Positions 11,756 to 22,939 of a DNA stretch of 64,000 nucleotides are shown here, piece by piece; the stretch's first letter is position 1, and each line of letters starts with the position of its first letter. The notes beneath the pieces are model-generated. The model saw only the letters and a program-made list of their open reading frames with translations, had not been told where the DNA came from and searched no databases. Origin of the DNA: Nelumbo lutea (lineage: Eukaryota > Streptophyta > Magnoliopsida > Proteales > Nelumbonaceae). Position numbers and translations under genes: made by a program. The DNA lies in NCBI GenBank assembly GCA_022828595.1, contig JAKGHH010000001.1, positions 206,293,813-206,357,812 of the forward strand, read 5' to 3'.

Positions 11756-14160
11756 ACTTAGCCAATTTGGATAGGCTTTCTAGGGGAAAGTTGGACCCGA
11801 CGTGTACAGTCTTCTCAGTCTCAGCCTCATCTAAGGGAACCGAGACGAGGTCCTCGGTTGGCTGGCCTCGGCTCGCTAGTTCCTCCCTATGGTCGAAGCC
11901 CTCTAGTGGCAATGCTTCCTTGTTCTTGCCCTTTAGTGCTGCCACATAGCACTGGCGGGCCACTTGGTGGTCCCCTCGAATGACTCCAACACCATGCTCA
12001 GTAGGGAACTTGAGGGCAAGGTGGTATGAGGAGATGGCTACCCTAAGCATGTGAAGCATCGGCCTCCCCATGATTGCATTGTAGGGCAAGCCGATCTTCA
12101 TGACCAAGAACTCATTCATCCTCATCACCTGCCAAGGCTCAGTCCCTATTGTGACATATAGGGTAATTTCTCCCTCCGGTCTGACCATGTTACTGGAGAA
12201 GTCGACTAGTGGGACATTGGCTGGCAAGAGGCGCTCAGGCACTATCATCATCTTCTAGAAGGCTTCGAGGAAGAGGATGTCGGCCGAGGAGCTATTGTCG
12301 ACGAGGATCCTTTTGCCTACGAAGCTTGCGATGATGGCCGAGATCACCAAAGCATCATCATGGGGGACTATGATCCCCTTCAAGTCCTCATCCGTAAAGG
12401 AGAGGGTTTCCTACTGCTTCGACTTCTTGGGGGTAGGACCTTAGATGTTTAGTTGCCTGGGATAGGCCTTGCGGGTTGAGGTCGTTCCATCGAAAATGAC
12501 GTCGATGACGCCGGCTATCTATTGATGGTGTTGCTGCTACTAGGAAGATGAGGCGCTAGCCTCGCCCTCGACATACTGTTTGAGGTACCCACGGCGAATG
12601 AGAGACTCTATCTCGTTCTTCAAATCATAGCAGTCCTCTGTATCGTGGCCAATGTCGCAGTGGTACTTGCAGTACTTCTTTGGGTTCCCCTTCTTGGGGT
12701 TCCTCTTCATCTTCTCAAGCTACTTCATGAATTTATCCTCCACGACCGACATCAAGATCTAGGTCTTGGTGGAGTTGAGTGGTGTGTATTGGTTGTATGC
12801 CAGGGCTGTGGTCGGAGGCTTCTTATTGTCCTTGCTGCTATTGTTGTTGTGGTGGTGGTTTCCGCTCTTCCTCTTCTTCTCAAGGGTCCCGTTGTAGCGC
12901 TCAGCCTCCCTTTCGTAGTGGTCCCCGACTGAAGCCTCTTTGGTCGCAATATACTTTTGGGCCTTCTTGAGGAACTCTAGCTTCGTCTTCGGTGGAGTCT
13001 TGGCAACCGAGCACTTGAGGGTCGAACCGGGGCAGAGGCCATTGATGGCAGCGTGCATGGAGACCATGGGGTTAAGGTCACGGACCTCGAGCTCTTCCTT
13101 CTTGAAGCAGTCAATGTAGGACCACAGACTCTCTCCCTGCTTCTGTTTAGTGGACATTAGCGAGACTACGCTTTTTTGGCATCATCTGCTACTGATTAAG
13201 CAAGTAAGGAATAGGTTAGCAAACTGCTCCCACAAGTTGATTAATTGAGGTGGGAGGTTGGAGAACCAACGATGGGCAGCCCCCTTGAAGGTGGCCTAGA
13301 AAATCTAGCACGCCATGGCATCAGAATACCCATAGTGTATCATGAGCGCTTTAAAAACTTTCCAGGTGGTTGTTGGGGTCTGAGTTCCCGTCATACATCT
13401 TTAGCATGGGAGCTTTAAAATGCTAGGGGAGAGGCTCATAAATGATATCCAGGGTGAAAGCATCCATTCTCCCTGAAGGATTGGTTTGTTTAGCTGAAGC
13501 GTCAACTCGGCTTTCTCGGACTTGGTGGAGCTCGTCCTTGACGGCCCCGAGCTCGGCCCTCAGTTCTGCAATTCGAGGGTTGGCTGGAGCTTGCCACTCG
13601 TCTCTGTCTTTGTGGGCATGGTGAGGGTCTGCACGAACCCCAGAATGCTCTGAGGCAAGACCGTGCGCCTCTCGTCTGGCGCGACGGTCATTTAGGACAT
13701 CACGGAGGTCTAAGACTACCATGGGAGAGGCGTGGCATCAGCCCTTGGGCCCTTCAATGGGCACTACGACGGCCGAAGTGCCCGCCCTCGTCCAGGGGGT
13801 TCTCCCGATGGTGGCGATGGTGTTGTTCAAAAGGTTGGCAGTTGTCTTCGGACTGTGTCGGTTCTTCCTCCCTTTGGTTGGGAGGCCTCTCATTCCTACA
13901 TGGTGGGCTGGCATGTCAGCTGCTACCAGACTCGGCGGGCTTGGCTTGTTGGGGGTCGGCTAGGCTGGGTGCTGGGGGCTTGACGTGCTCACGTCGGCCC
14001 TAGTGATGTAACACCTCAGTGGGGCGGTCGCCTCGAGAGGGACCTCTTGCCAGGGGGTAGGCTTGTTCCACACATTGCGTAAGGTATTCTAGACAGTCGA
14101 GGATGGCCTGAACTGTTCATTCGTGAACAGGTTCTAGGGGTTCCTGGCTTTTCGTACCAT
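11739..14160 (-). pseudogene. Gypsy-1 gag and protease remnants
   Basis: Gag sequence starts near the ATG at about 14160. It includes a charged region (13423-13722) and a retrotransposon gag domain (12759-13157, GESLWSYIDCF motif). The protease region near 12250-12330 reads DNS where an active retropepsin has DSG, followed by SADILF, so the catalytic loop is altered. The segment 11739-12251 is the protease-RT linker (MGRPMLHML). Stops and shifts separate the pieces. Confidence 0.75.
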
Positions 14161-14223
14161 GGTGTCTGAAGCGTAGCAGATTTGAAGTTTGTAGTGTTCT
14201 GGGGGAATCATCTTAGCAACATT

Positions 14224-14241
14224 CCCACAGATGGCACCAAT
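14224..14241 (-). other. Gypsy-1 primer-binding region
   Basis: Immediately inside the 5' LTR the minus strand reads ATTGGTGCCATCTGTGGG. It is close to the sequence after the LTR in Gypsy-2 and Gypsy-3, and fixes the element's direction. Confidence 0.7.
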
Positions 14242-16822
14242 TGTTGGTGCTTGGACAAACAAAATAAATTCACTCCCAAGCTTCGAAGGAGGGCCGAAGG
14301 CTTTGAGGGTCTAGAGGAGATGAGCAGAGGCTGAGGGCATGAGAACGAGGCGAATCGCTCCTTCGGATACTGGAGTGTTAGACAGTTTTTTGTATGCCCT
14401 TAGCTTCAATCAGATTTGATGTACTTTTGTTATTTAGTGGAAATAAATAAAGTGCATGTTTGATTCATGTTGTTTGGTTTAATTCTGTGTAAAACCCTAA
14501 AACTGGACATTTATAGAGACTCGTGTTAGTTTTAAATGTTCACAGCCGTTGGATAAGTTTGGGGAGATTTATCCTGTCAAGGCTGATGCTGGTGTGCCAC
14601 CAAGTGTTGGGATGGCCTGTCTCAGCCATCAGGGTAAGACCCGAGGCACATGCAGTATGGGATTACTTGAATCCTTGAACCGGACCAGATTTCCAGTATT
14701 GCCCTGGACCTTGGAGATAGATGGGCAAAACTGGAAAGTTACACCTGACCCCTAGACTCGATTATGACATTTCACTAGGTGTTGGATCAGGCTGCCTTTG
14801 ATATGCCAATCAGTGAGATCCTTAGCGGGGATCAAAACCTGGGTATGTTGGGGCAGTTTGAGAATTCATCTGAGTGGGTGATCATAGTGACAGAATCAGC
14901 CACTTTGTCGGACAAAGGGTAATGATCGGGAATGCACTCTCTCTGATGGAAACCAAACTGCCGGCAGTTGATTTCAATCGTTGGAATTTTGTTTTGCAAA
15001 ATTTATATATTTATATATATATGTACGGTTTCGAATTGTTTGCAAATGGTTTTAATTCCCAGGATCCATGTGAGAGGAGAGTGCGGCACTGTTCCTTGCA
15101 GCCGAGGGAGAGGTCCTCTCTTGTCGGGCAGTGCTTGATCATTAAGGGCTGAGAGGTTAAGTGTAAGACCATTGAGGATAATACCTGATGGGCTAATCTT
15201 GCACCTGCCCACAGTCCCTGGGTTTTTATAAGATGGCTTGGCCCAGCGACCACTTAATGTAAGTGTTGGGCCCATAGGGTCCATATGATGGACTCAAGGG
15301 GTTCATTGAGTTTTTTAGTGAATTCGGCTGGGTCTTTATATTAAAGGCTGGGCCGAACCCATGTGGTTGGTGTGTAGATCAATGCTTGGGTTCCACGCCA
15401 TACAAAGAATCCCAACTGGGCAGCAGATTGGAAAGTAATTAAACACTGAACACTTAATGGGCCAGAAGCCCATTTCGAGGTGGGCTGATATGATCACCCA
15501 TCCTTGGGGCGAATCTGAGATTAATGTTAGTAAAAGGATTGTGCCTTTAGCCTTATCCACTCTTGGAGACCAAATTCAAATTAGATTTGAATCTGGTAAC
15601 CTCCTGATAAGATCAGGAGTAAGCTAACTTTATCTGCAGATAGGATTAAGATTATCCCCTATCCAAATACTGATTTGGATTCGGATAACTCCTAATTAGG
15701 AGAATTCTTAATCAAGAAGAAAGGAGGAGAAACCCTAACCAAGAAGGAAAAATATCAGATTTCGAACCTCCTTGAAGGAATATAGGATATCTCCTGCGAA
15801 TTGAGATAGGATCTCATTCATACTCCAGAAAAGAAAAAAGGCAGTTCAGCCTTTTCGCTTTAGAGTTCTCCTCCTGCCGCCGCCATCTGTTTTTGCAAGA
15901 TTAGATCTTTGCAGAAAAAGAAAGTCAAGAAATCTGTTCTTGACATTAGTCTTGCAACAAAGACTAAAAGGATTCAGTGTTTAGTGTTTCCAGAGGATTC
16001 TTGTGAAGGATCCAGTGTGTAGGACGCACCCTGCTGGTTCTGTTCCATCCACAGCTGTATCATCTTCAGCAGGAACGAATCTTGGAGCATTCTTTGGGCG
16101 TGAACACCAACTTTGGGAGATACTGCTTCTCCGGATCAGGTATATTCCTCCCATTTATCTTTTGGTATAGATCTAGTTTGATTATGGTTCAAGTAGGATC
16201 CTTGAATATTGTATTCTAAATTTAGGGAATATGATTCCCAGTTGGGAGAAGGTAGGAAATTTTTGAAATTCGCCCACCCATTCCGCAACCTTTATGGCGT
16301 CCATTAGATGGATCCTACCATTCTTTCATGGAGAAGCTGAGGGCTAATACTGACATGGGCTTCCAAGGGAAGACGAAGTACTATTCCCACAGGGATGAAT
16401 TTGCAAGGAAGAAGGTGTTAGAGGCCTCGAGTGAGAACCCGAGGCGAGGATTCCGACGATCAAGTTAGTATGTGTGCAAGGTAAGTAGAAAGTCTGGAGC
16501 CGAAGGGTCTAGACAAGGTCTTAGATAGTGCCAAGTCCTTAGAGGAGAGAGCACTTAGAGAACACAAAGATTTTGAATCCCTTACCTCATGGGGGGATAC
16601 TTTGTATATATAGTTGGAACTATCAGGGGGTAATTGGGCTCGGATGGTCTAGATATGAGTCGTATGAGGGCCTAGCAAGATGTTCTGCCAGATTCACGCA
16701 ACGCCCTATGATTAGGTCCGCCTGATCCGCATCAGGTAACCTTAAGCGTCCTCATGGTGAGCCTAAGCTGGTGCCCTCAATTTGACATGCGTCAGCCTTG
16801 TATATGCCAGCCGAATGCGCCA
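14242..16822 (-). repeat. Gypsy-1 5' LTR, interrupted by a solo Copia LTR
   Basis: Two parts, 14242-14375 and 16334-16822, together about 620 bp, match the left LTR. The intervening 1953 bases are a foreign solo LTR with its own target duplication. A TATATATA stretch at 16605-16612 corresponds to the TATA box of the other LTR. Confidence 0.88.
14376..16328 (+). mobile_element. Solo Copia LTR, 1953 bp
   Basis: Begins TGTTAGACAG and ends CTTTCA, with perfect 5-bp duplications TGGAG at 14371-14375 and 16329-16333. Its left two thirds matches, in reverse complement, the LTRs at 56861-58607 and 59990-61268. It is therefore the same family as Copia-1 and Copia-2, reduced to a single LTR, presumably by LTR-LTR recombination. 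It carries an AT microsatellite near 15003-15022 and no coding region. Confidence 0.9.
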
Positions 16823-17905
16823 GATATGTTGTATAGAATTTTGAAAAGAATTTCTTTTGCAGAGGTCAAATATTGGAGAGGTTTAAGTAATTTTCCCTTC
16901 TACATATTCAATGTGTGATAGGATATATATATATATATATATATGCCTGTTTCACTGAAATACTTTTGTTTTGTGTTTAGCGGTTTAGCCATATAAAAGG
17001 TTTTGTTTTTTGTAATACTTTTTGTTTTGTTGTTTAAATAAATCAGATGGCACTATTGCGTGTATGTGTAATGTAATGTCACGACAAGAAAATTAGATAG
17101 TTATCTTATTTGTCTTGTATTTTTCCTGTTTATTTACATTATAAATAAAATGATCAATGGGTGATAACTTGCCTTTATAGTTCTTTATCAACATATTTAT
17201 TTATTTTTATATGGGAAACGAGTTTGTATTAATACTTTTGTTTTGTTGTTTAAATAAATCAAAAGCAGGTGGCACTGTTGCGTGTATGTATAATATATTA
17301 TAAGTGATTTTTAGTGATATAAGAAGAAGTTTCTGCCATATATTATCAAATATATGGTTGCATTTTGAATGGAGGAAATTGTATTGAATTACTTAGGTGG
17401 TATTCGCTTCATGGTTCTAGTTTGTATGGTTTCAGATCATTTTTTTTAATCAAATAATGTAAAAGATGCTGTTTTTTTAAAGCCAAATGGGAGAAATTCG
17501 TTAAATAATGCTCAGAGTAAAACCAAATTATAGACAAGCTATAGGACAATCAAATAAGAACCACCGACAGTAATGGACAGCTAGAAAATCAAATAAAAAC
17601 TATAGAACAGGAACAAAGTAAACTATTTGTCTAGCTATGCTTTGGTGTGGTTGAGTTAAAAATAAATGTTTATTGAATAAGTATTTAAAAATAAATGCTT
17701 ATTTGAATAAGTATTTTTTTTGCATTTGGCACCTAACTTATTTAAGTGCTTATTTTTTAAAATAAGTACTTATTTTATAATGGGCATTTGGTAGTATTTT
17801 TCTTTAATGAGCATTTAAGTAAGCATTTGTGACTATTTTGTCCTTCATTTTCTTTTAAATTTTCAAAATATACTATTTGAAATCACTTTTTTTAAATTAT
17901 TTTTA
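16823..17905. other. AT-rich spacer between Gypsy-1 and Gypsy-2
   Basis: No gene. It contains a TA run (16925-16945) and an imperfect direct repeat of about 58 bases (17021-17078 and 17232-17291, sharing TTTGTTTTGTTGTTTAAATA). Around 17650-17800 there is a palindrome-rich MITE-like patch with repeated AATAAGTACTTATT-type motifs. Confidence 0.5.
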
Positions 17906-18811
17906 TGAATGGCCCTAGCTGTCAACGACCTAGCCTCTGAACGGAGCTACAGGGAACCTGAAACGGAGAAGATGAGGAAGCTCCGGGGGGAACCCGGTGT
18001 GATTGCTCCGAAGCTCAAGTTAGAATTCTCTCAAAGGCAAGATAAAACCAGATGACACAAAGTTCACATACCTTGTTCTTGGGGGGTAGGGAGCCTTTTA
18101 TAACCACCTCGCGCACTCACTTCTGAGCTTCTGTCAGGTCGGGTGTGATTATTTCTGAGCTCCTGCCAGTTCGGATGTCATCCCCTCTGCTGGGCAGAAC
18201 CGCCACTGCTTTCTTTGTCGGAGCCATCTCTGCGGATAGCGATGACGGTGGCAGGTGGCGGTTCTACTGGGCAGAACCGTTTGAAGTGCAGCTGTCAAGC
18301 GTCAGATCACAAGTCAGTCAGGTGCGCCGCCCTTGGATGCGGACCTCTTCGGTGTCAGGTATGGTACGTTTGTTCAGTTTGGCGTCCTGGGGGTGAAGTG
18401 TTGGAGTGGTGAACGAGGTGAAGTCTTGAGTTCGGATAGGGAAGTGTCCTGAACTGCCATGGGACGGGCCGGTTCGGGTTGTTGCCTTGTGTGAGGCTTG
18501 AGGCCTAAGGGAGAGTTCGGGCTCCTTGTAGGGAGTTCGGGCTCCTGGTAGGGAGTTCGAGCCCCTAGTAGGGAGTTCGGGCCCCTAGTAGGGAGTTCGG
18601 GTTCCTGGTAGGGAGTTCGAGCCCCTAGTAGGGAGTTCGGGCCCCTAGTAGGGAGTTCGGGCCCCTAGTAGGGAGTTCGGGCCCCTAGTAGGGAGTTCGG
18701 ACTGTTGGTTCCTCCCTTCGGTGCTCGCACTTTGGGCACGCTGTTGTGCTGAGCTATTGCCTTTGCCACGTGTTGAATGATTACGAGGTCGGGCCAAATC
18801 TTCCTTCATCA
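17906..18811 (-). repeat. Gypsy-2 3' LTR
   Basis: A 906-bp LTR, longer than its partner mainly because of the expanded 20-bp minisatellite at 18511-18700. Minus-strand TATAAAAG box at 18095-18102. It ends at CATCA next to the purine-rich tract. Confidence 0.88.
18511..18700. repeat. 20-bp minisatellite inside the Gypsy-2 LTR
   Basis: About nine and a half copies of a 20-base unit of the form GGGAGTTCGGGCCCCTAGTA. There is a 60-base higher-order pattern visible from the unit variants CTGGTA and CTAGTA. The other LTR has only about three and a half copies (28216-28283). Confidence 0.9.
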
Positions 18812-18830
18812 ATTGCCCCCCACTCCTCGT
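18812..18830 (-). other. Gypsy-2 polypurine tract
   Basis: The minus strand reads GAGGAGTGGGGGGCAAT just before the 3' LTR. An almost identical tract sits at 46109-46127 in Gypsy-3. This is where plus-strand DNA synthesis of such elements is primed. Confidence 0.7.
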
Positions 18831-19247
18831 GCTAAGGGTCTTGCCTTGGCGCGGGGAGTTCACAAGGTGGCAGGTGAATTTGTCCCGTACTTCGAATCTC
18901 GGTTGACTGATAGTGTGAGGTGTGTTGTCAGGGTTCTTTCGGTTTCTTCGAGCGCCAAAGAGACGGAAAACGCGCCAATCTGTCTAAAAAATGCTGACAG
19001 ACGTGGCAGCATGCGCTTATCTCAAATTTCAAAAAAGCACGCCACTGGGAAATGTGACAGCGGGTCTTTTCAAATTTTGAAAAAACGTGCCACTGCTGCT
19101 TTTAATGCGAGGGGACATGCACTGGCTCTGTCAGTTTCAGAAAGACGTGCGTCAATCACGTCTTGGTCTTCGTGGACGTGTGGTCAGCGCGACTGCGAGC
19201 CATCGGATTGGTTTTGATCTAAGCCGTTGATTCTCGGTTGCTGTGAG

Positions 19248-19255
19248 TATAAATA
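19248..19255 (+). promoter_or_regulatory. TATA box for the antisense gene of Gypsy-2
   Basis: TATAAATA on the plus strand, 181 bases before the ATG at 19429. The same octamer stands 179 bases before the corresponding ATG in Gypsy-3 (46417-46424). The conserved distance in two diverged copies supports a real promoter opposite to the LTR promoter. Confidence 0.6.
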
Positions 19256-19428
19256 GTGGGGGACCCCAGTCGTTTTGTCACTTCTGTGCTTTGCTTCTTG
19301 AGCTTGCGTCCAAGTTTCAGCTCGCGTCCAAGTTTTTAGTTCACACTTTAGCTCGTGTTCAAGTTTCCGCAGTTCGTTCAAGCCTTTTTCCGGGTGAGTA
19401 CCTTCTTGGAATCCACCTTCTCTCCTTG

Positions 19429-21399
19429 ATGTCCAGCTCGGATAGCTCAGACGGTTCTTCAAGTGGGTTAGATGCAGGTTCCACGAACCGAGTTGCATCC
19501 CCTGATAGTTCTAGCGAGCCGGAGGTAGAGCTCGAGGAAGAGTTCGAACCCGTAGGCCGAGACACCTCGGGTAGTTTGGCATCCACCTCTCGTCGGGGTC
19601 GGACGTTAGACAAATTTAGACCCTCGACCATGACGCCTGAGGGGCTCCAATCCCTTATTACCTATTATAACTTGCCTGGGGAGTACGCTTATTTCATACC
19701 TTCGGGTAGCTTTCCTTGGGAACACGATCCTGATGAGATCGTGATATTCCGGGAGCAGCTCGCTACGGGGCTGTGACTGCCTTTCCATCCCCTCCTTGTC
19801 GAGGTCTTGAACCACTTCGGCATGACGGTCGGCCAGCTTCACCCAAACTCCATTCGTAATTTGGTGGGGACAATCTCCTTATTTTGCGAACAGGGTTTTC
19901 CTTTAGACTTGGAGATTTTCTCTTCCATCTTAATGCTTAAGAAGCAAGCGGGTCCCCTTCCCGGGCGTAGGCGGGCATATTACCTATCTCCCCGCCTGGG
20001 TTTTAAGCTTTTACATGAACTTCCCAACAAGGTCCCGGCGTGGAAGCGGGACTACTTCGGGGTGCGAAGTGTATTGGGGTGGCCGTTTCAGACTGGGTGG
20101 GGGATGGCTGCCCCTGACTTCGGTGTCACGCTTGATAAAGAGACGGTGAAGGGCCTCCGGCAATGGGCATGGCTTGGGCTAAAATGCCATCAATATCTGA
20201 CGGAGGCCAAGCTCATTGCAGCCGGCCTGTGTTCGGGTAGGTTCCTTACTTAGAGGTTCTGTTTTGCTTTGTTTCTTTTGCTTTTTTCTGATGCCAAACT
20301 CTTTTTCGCAGGTGGGATGGACTCAGAAAGGACTCGTGGTGGGAAATTGTTTCAAGGCATGAAGAGGAGGAAGCGAGTCACCAAGCGAACTCGTGCCGAG
20401 CTGCCCCGGGATGCAGAGTCCGAGGTACCAGACTACCCGTCAGAGGATCCGCCTGGGGAGCCCGAGATGGCTCCTCCAATGCAAGAAGCGGCAGGGGTCC
20501 CTTATGATGAGACTACTTACACGGGGGCTCCCACCTACTCTGTTGCTCCTGCTTACTCTGGGTCTGCTCATACGCGAGCTGGGCCCTCAGGCTTGGGGGC
20601 CCCAGGGGAATTCAGGAGCGTGCTGTCGCCGACCCATGCTCTTCAGAAGAGTAAGGAGGCCATTTTCCCCGAGGAGGTCGTGGCGTGGACTGATCTCCCT
20701 TTGCACCAGGTGGCCTGTCATGCTGTCACTCATGCCATGGTGGTAAGTCAGATTTTTTATCGAGCTCTTTTGCTTTTATCCTTCTTGTTGTCGTTCTTTT
20801 GATCACTTGTTCTTTCCTTTTGGCAGGTGAACTCTTCTATCCATGCCTTGGAGGCCCAGGTGGAAAGGAGCTCGAGGCAGGTGTGAGCTGCTGAAGAGGC
20901 TCTTCGTGCTACCAAGACGACTTCCCGAGCTGCTGAGGCGGCTGCTCGTGCTGCCGAGGAGGCTGCTCGCGTTGCACAGATCAGGCAGGCGAGGTCTCAG
21001 AGAGATGCCGAGGCCATGGGAGTAGTGGTGAAGCACATGGCGGACCTGAGGCTGGATCTGCAGCATCAGGTTGAGTACCTTCAGGAGGACATCAGGGAGA
21101 GGACGCTGATCCTTTCTCAAGGCATCGAGGATGCCAAGAAGAAGGCCGTCGATGAGTACATCACCTCGCCGCACTTTGATGACCTGATGGTGGACTCGTA
21201 CAGGAGGGGTTTTAAACTAAGCCGGTGGATGATCCGGAGTACGTACCCCAAGCTCGATATCAGTGCCATATCCACTTCGTGCATAACTCAGGAGATGGCC
21301 AATGCTACTGATGGTGAGCCAGATTCCGAGGGCGAAGCAGGGCCTTCGGGTATCGTTGAAGTGCCTTCCGATAATGAAGAAGTAGCTCCAGGCTTGTAA
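19429..21399 (+). pseudogene. Antisense extra gene of Gypsy-2 (Transposase_28-like), three exons
   Basis: Plus-strand gene lying opposite the retroelement genes. Model: exon 1 19429-20236, exon 2 20312-20742, exon 3 20827-21399. Donors are GTAGGT and GTAAGT, acceptors TTTTTCGCAG and TTTTGGCAG, and phase is kept at both junctions, giving about 603 codons. Exon 1 has a Ser/acidic N-terminus, then a domain with the LPGEYAY, FPWEHD, LHPNSI and RPGYKLLHE-like motifs that I associate with Transposase_28 (putative gypsy-type transposon). Exon 2 begins with a basic KLFQGMKRRKR patch that could be a nuclear signal. Exon 3 is an Ala/Glu/Arg coiled coil with an acidic tail. Two in-frame TGA codons (19774 and 20884) break it; at 19774 the Gypsy-3 copy has Arg, so a CGA to TGA change is likely. 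Biochemical function is unknown. Confidence 0.75.
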
Positions 21400-21727
21400 A
21401 TTTTTTTTTTCAAATGAACACTCCCATATTTTGTAAAGGAATGACTTTTCTTTTGGTTAAGTGTTGGTTGTTCTTCCTCCCGAACTGAACGTATTTGCCA
21501 AACTGACCATACGTTCGATCTGTTTCCTGCCCGGGTTACCGCACTCGCGCAGCCTGTTTTGGTGCTGTCTCTGAGATGCCGATGTCCCTATTAGCTCGTT
21601 GTCTCCGCTTCGCCTTTGGCTGACTTCTTTGCTTACCTATGCCGAGCTTCCTTTGTTAGTTCGGCATCCTAGCCCTTGGATTTTGGTAGCGATTTTGTCC
21701 ACCTTGCTTGGTGGTCTATAGGTAGTA

Positions 21728-22850
21728 TCACCTTAAGTTGACGATGTTCCACGCTCGGGGTACTTGTTTTCCCTCTAAGGTTTCGAGCTCGTATACCCCC
21801 CCGAGCACTCTTTTTACTCTGTAGGGCCCTTCCCAATTTGGTCCAAGTTTGCCCACGCCGGGTTCGGGCACCATGATCTTACGGAGAACCAGGTCGCCGA
21901 CGCGGAAGCTCCGCTTCTTTACTCTGGCATTGTAGTACCGAGCTACTTTTTGTTGGTAGGCTGCTGTCTGGATGTGCGCGAGGTCCCTTACCTCATCCAG
22001 TAGGTCAAGGTTAGTGCGTAACTCGTCTCCGTCGCCATATGCTTCTAGTCGCAGTGTAGGTATTTCGATTTTCGTCGGGATTACCTTTTCGGTCCCGTAG
22101 GTGAGGTTAAAGGGGGTCTCTCCCGTGGCAGTTTTTTCCGTAGTTTGGTGAGCCCATAGAACACTTGGTAGCTCATCCGCCCACAACCCTTTAGCTCGGT
22201 CTAGCCGTGCTTTCAATCCGCGGAGGATGGCTCTGTTCATTACTTTTGTCTGACTGTTTTCCTACGGGTGTATGACCGATGTGAAGTTCTGACGAATTCC
22301 CATATTTTGGCACCATTCTTGGAACTTGATATCCTCGAACTATTTGTCGTTGTCGGAGATCAATACCCGAGGTAGCCCGAAGCGACATACTATGCTTTTC
22401 CAAAAGAAGTTCTGTATGTTTCGGGCTGTAACTGTTGCCAGAAGTTCAGTTTCTATCCATTTTGTGAAGTAATCTACTGCCACCACTAGGAACGTTCTCC
22501 CACCTATTGCTGGCGGGAAAGGCCCCAGGAGGTCGATGCCCCATTGCGCAAAGGGCCATGGGATGGTGAGGTATTTGAGGTTGGAAGCAGGCTGATGGTG
22601 GATATTGGCGTGCTTCTGACACTTATCGCATTTTCTGACGAGTTCGATGGCTTCTGTCTTCATCGTTGGCCAGTAGTATCCTTGTCGAAGTGCCTTTTGG
22701 GCGAGGGCTCTACCCCCCAGGTGTCCGCCACACAGTCCTTCATGAGTGTCACGGAGTACGAGCTCAGCTTCGTTAAGGCACAAGCAACGCAGGTAGGGGA
22801 GCGTGTAGGACCGTTGGTACAACCGTTCGTCTATTATGACGTATTTGGCT
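21728..22850 (-). pseudogene. Gypsy-2 integrase, inactivated
   Basis: Integrase of the element, in two frames. It has an HHCC zinc-binding part (GHLGGRALAQKAL ... CDKCQKH), a DDE core with GIDLLGPFPP and ISDN, and a C-terminal part (GPNWEGPYRVKRVLGGVYELE). Around 22230-22270 a stop follows the HP motif, and Lys stands where the catalytic Glu of the GQxE block belongs. The enzyme could not work even with the frame repaired. Confidence 0.85.
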
Positions 22851-22939
22851 GCTTGGCGCTGCACCCTCTTGGTTGCATTGCGGTCCGCAGGGAGGGTTCC
22901 ATCTAGCAAGAAGCTCGCGAGTGGGTCGATCCAGCTCGG

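Larger units (their letters stand above)
7484..16822 (-). mobile_element. Gypsy-1: decayed Ty3/Gypsy element, Tat-like
   Basis: LTRs at 7484-8122 and 14242-16822 (the latter interrupted by a solo LTR) flank gag, protease, reverse transcriptase and RNase H remnants on the minus strand. The flanks are GGTAT (7479-7483) and GATAT (16823-16827), a 4/5 match that fits a 5-bp target duplication. A purine-rich tract lies next to the left LTR and a primer-binding-type sequence next to the right one, so 5' to 3' runs right to left. Integrase is not found: RNase H sequence passes directly into the region of the opposite-strand gene. Frames are broken throughout. Confidence 0.9.

Noticed and set aside
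18511..18700. Regular short repeats resembling a CRISPR array
   Set aside because: Repeats are directly adjacent with no unique spacers, lie in a plant LTR, and a shorter version is in the partner LTR.
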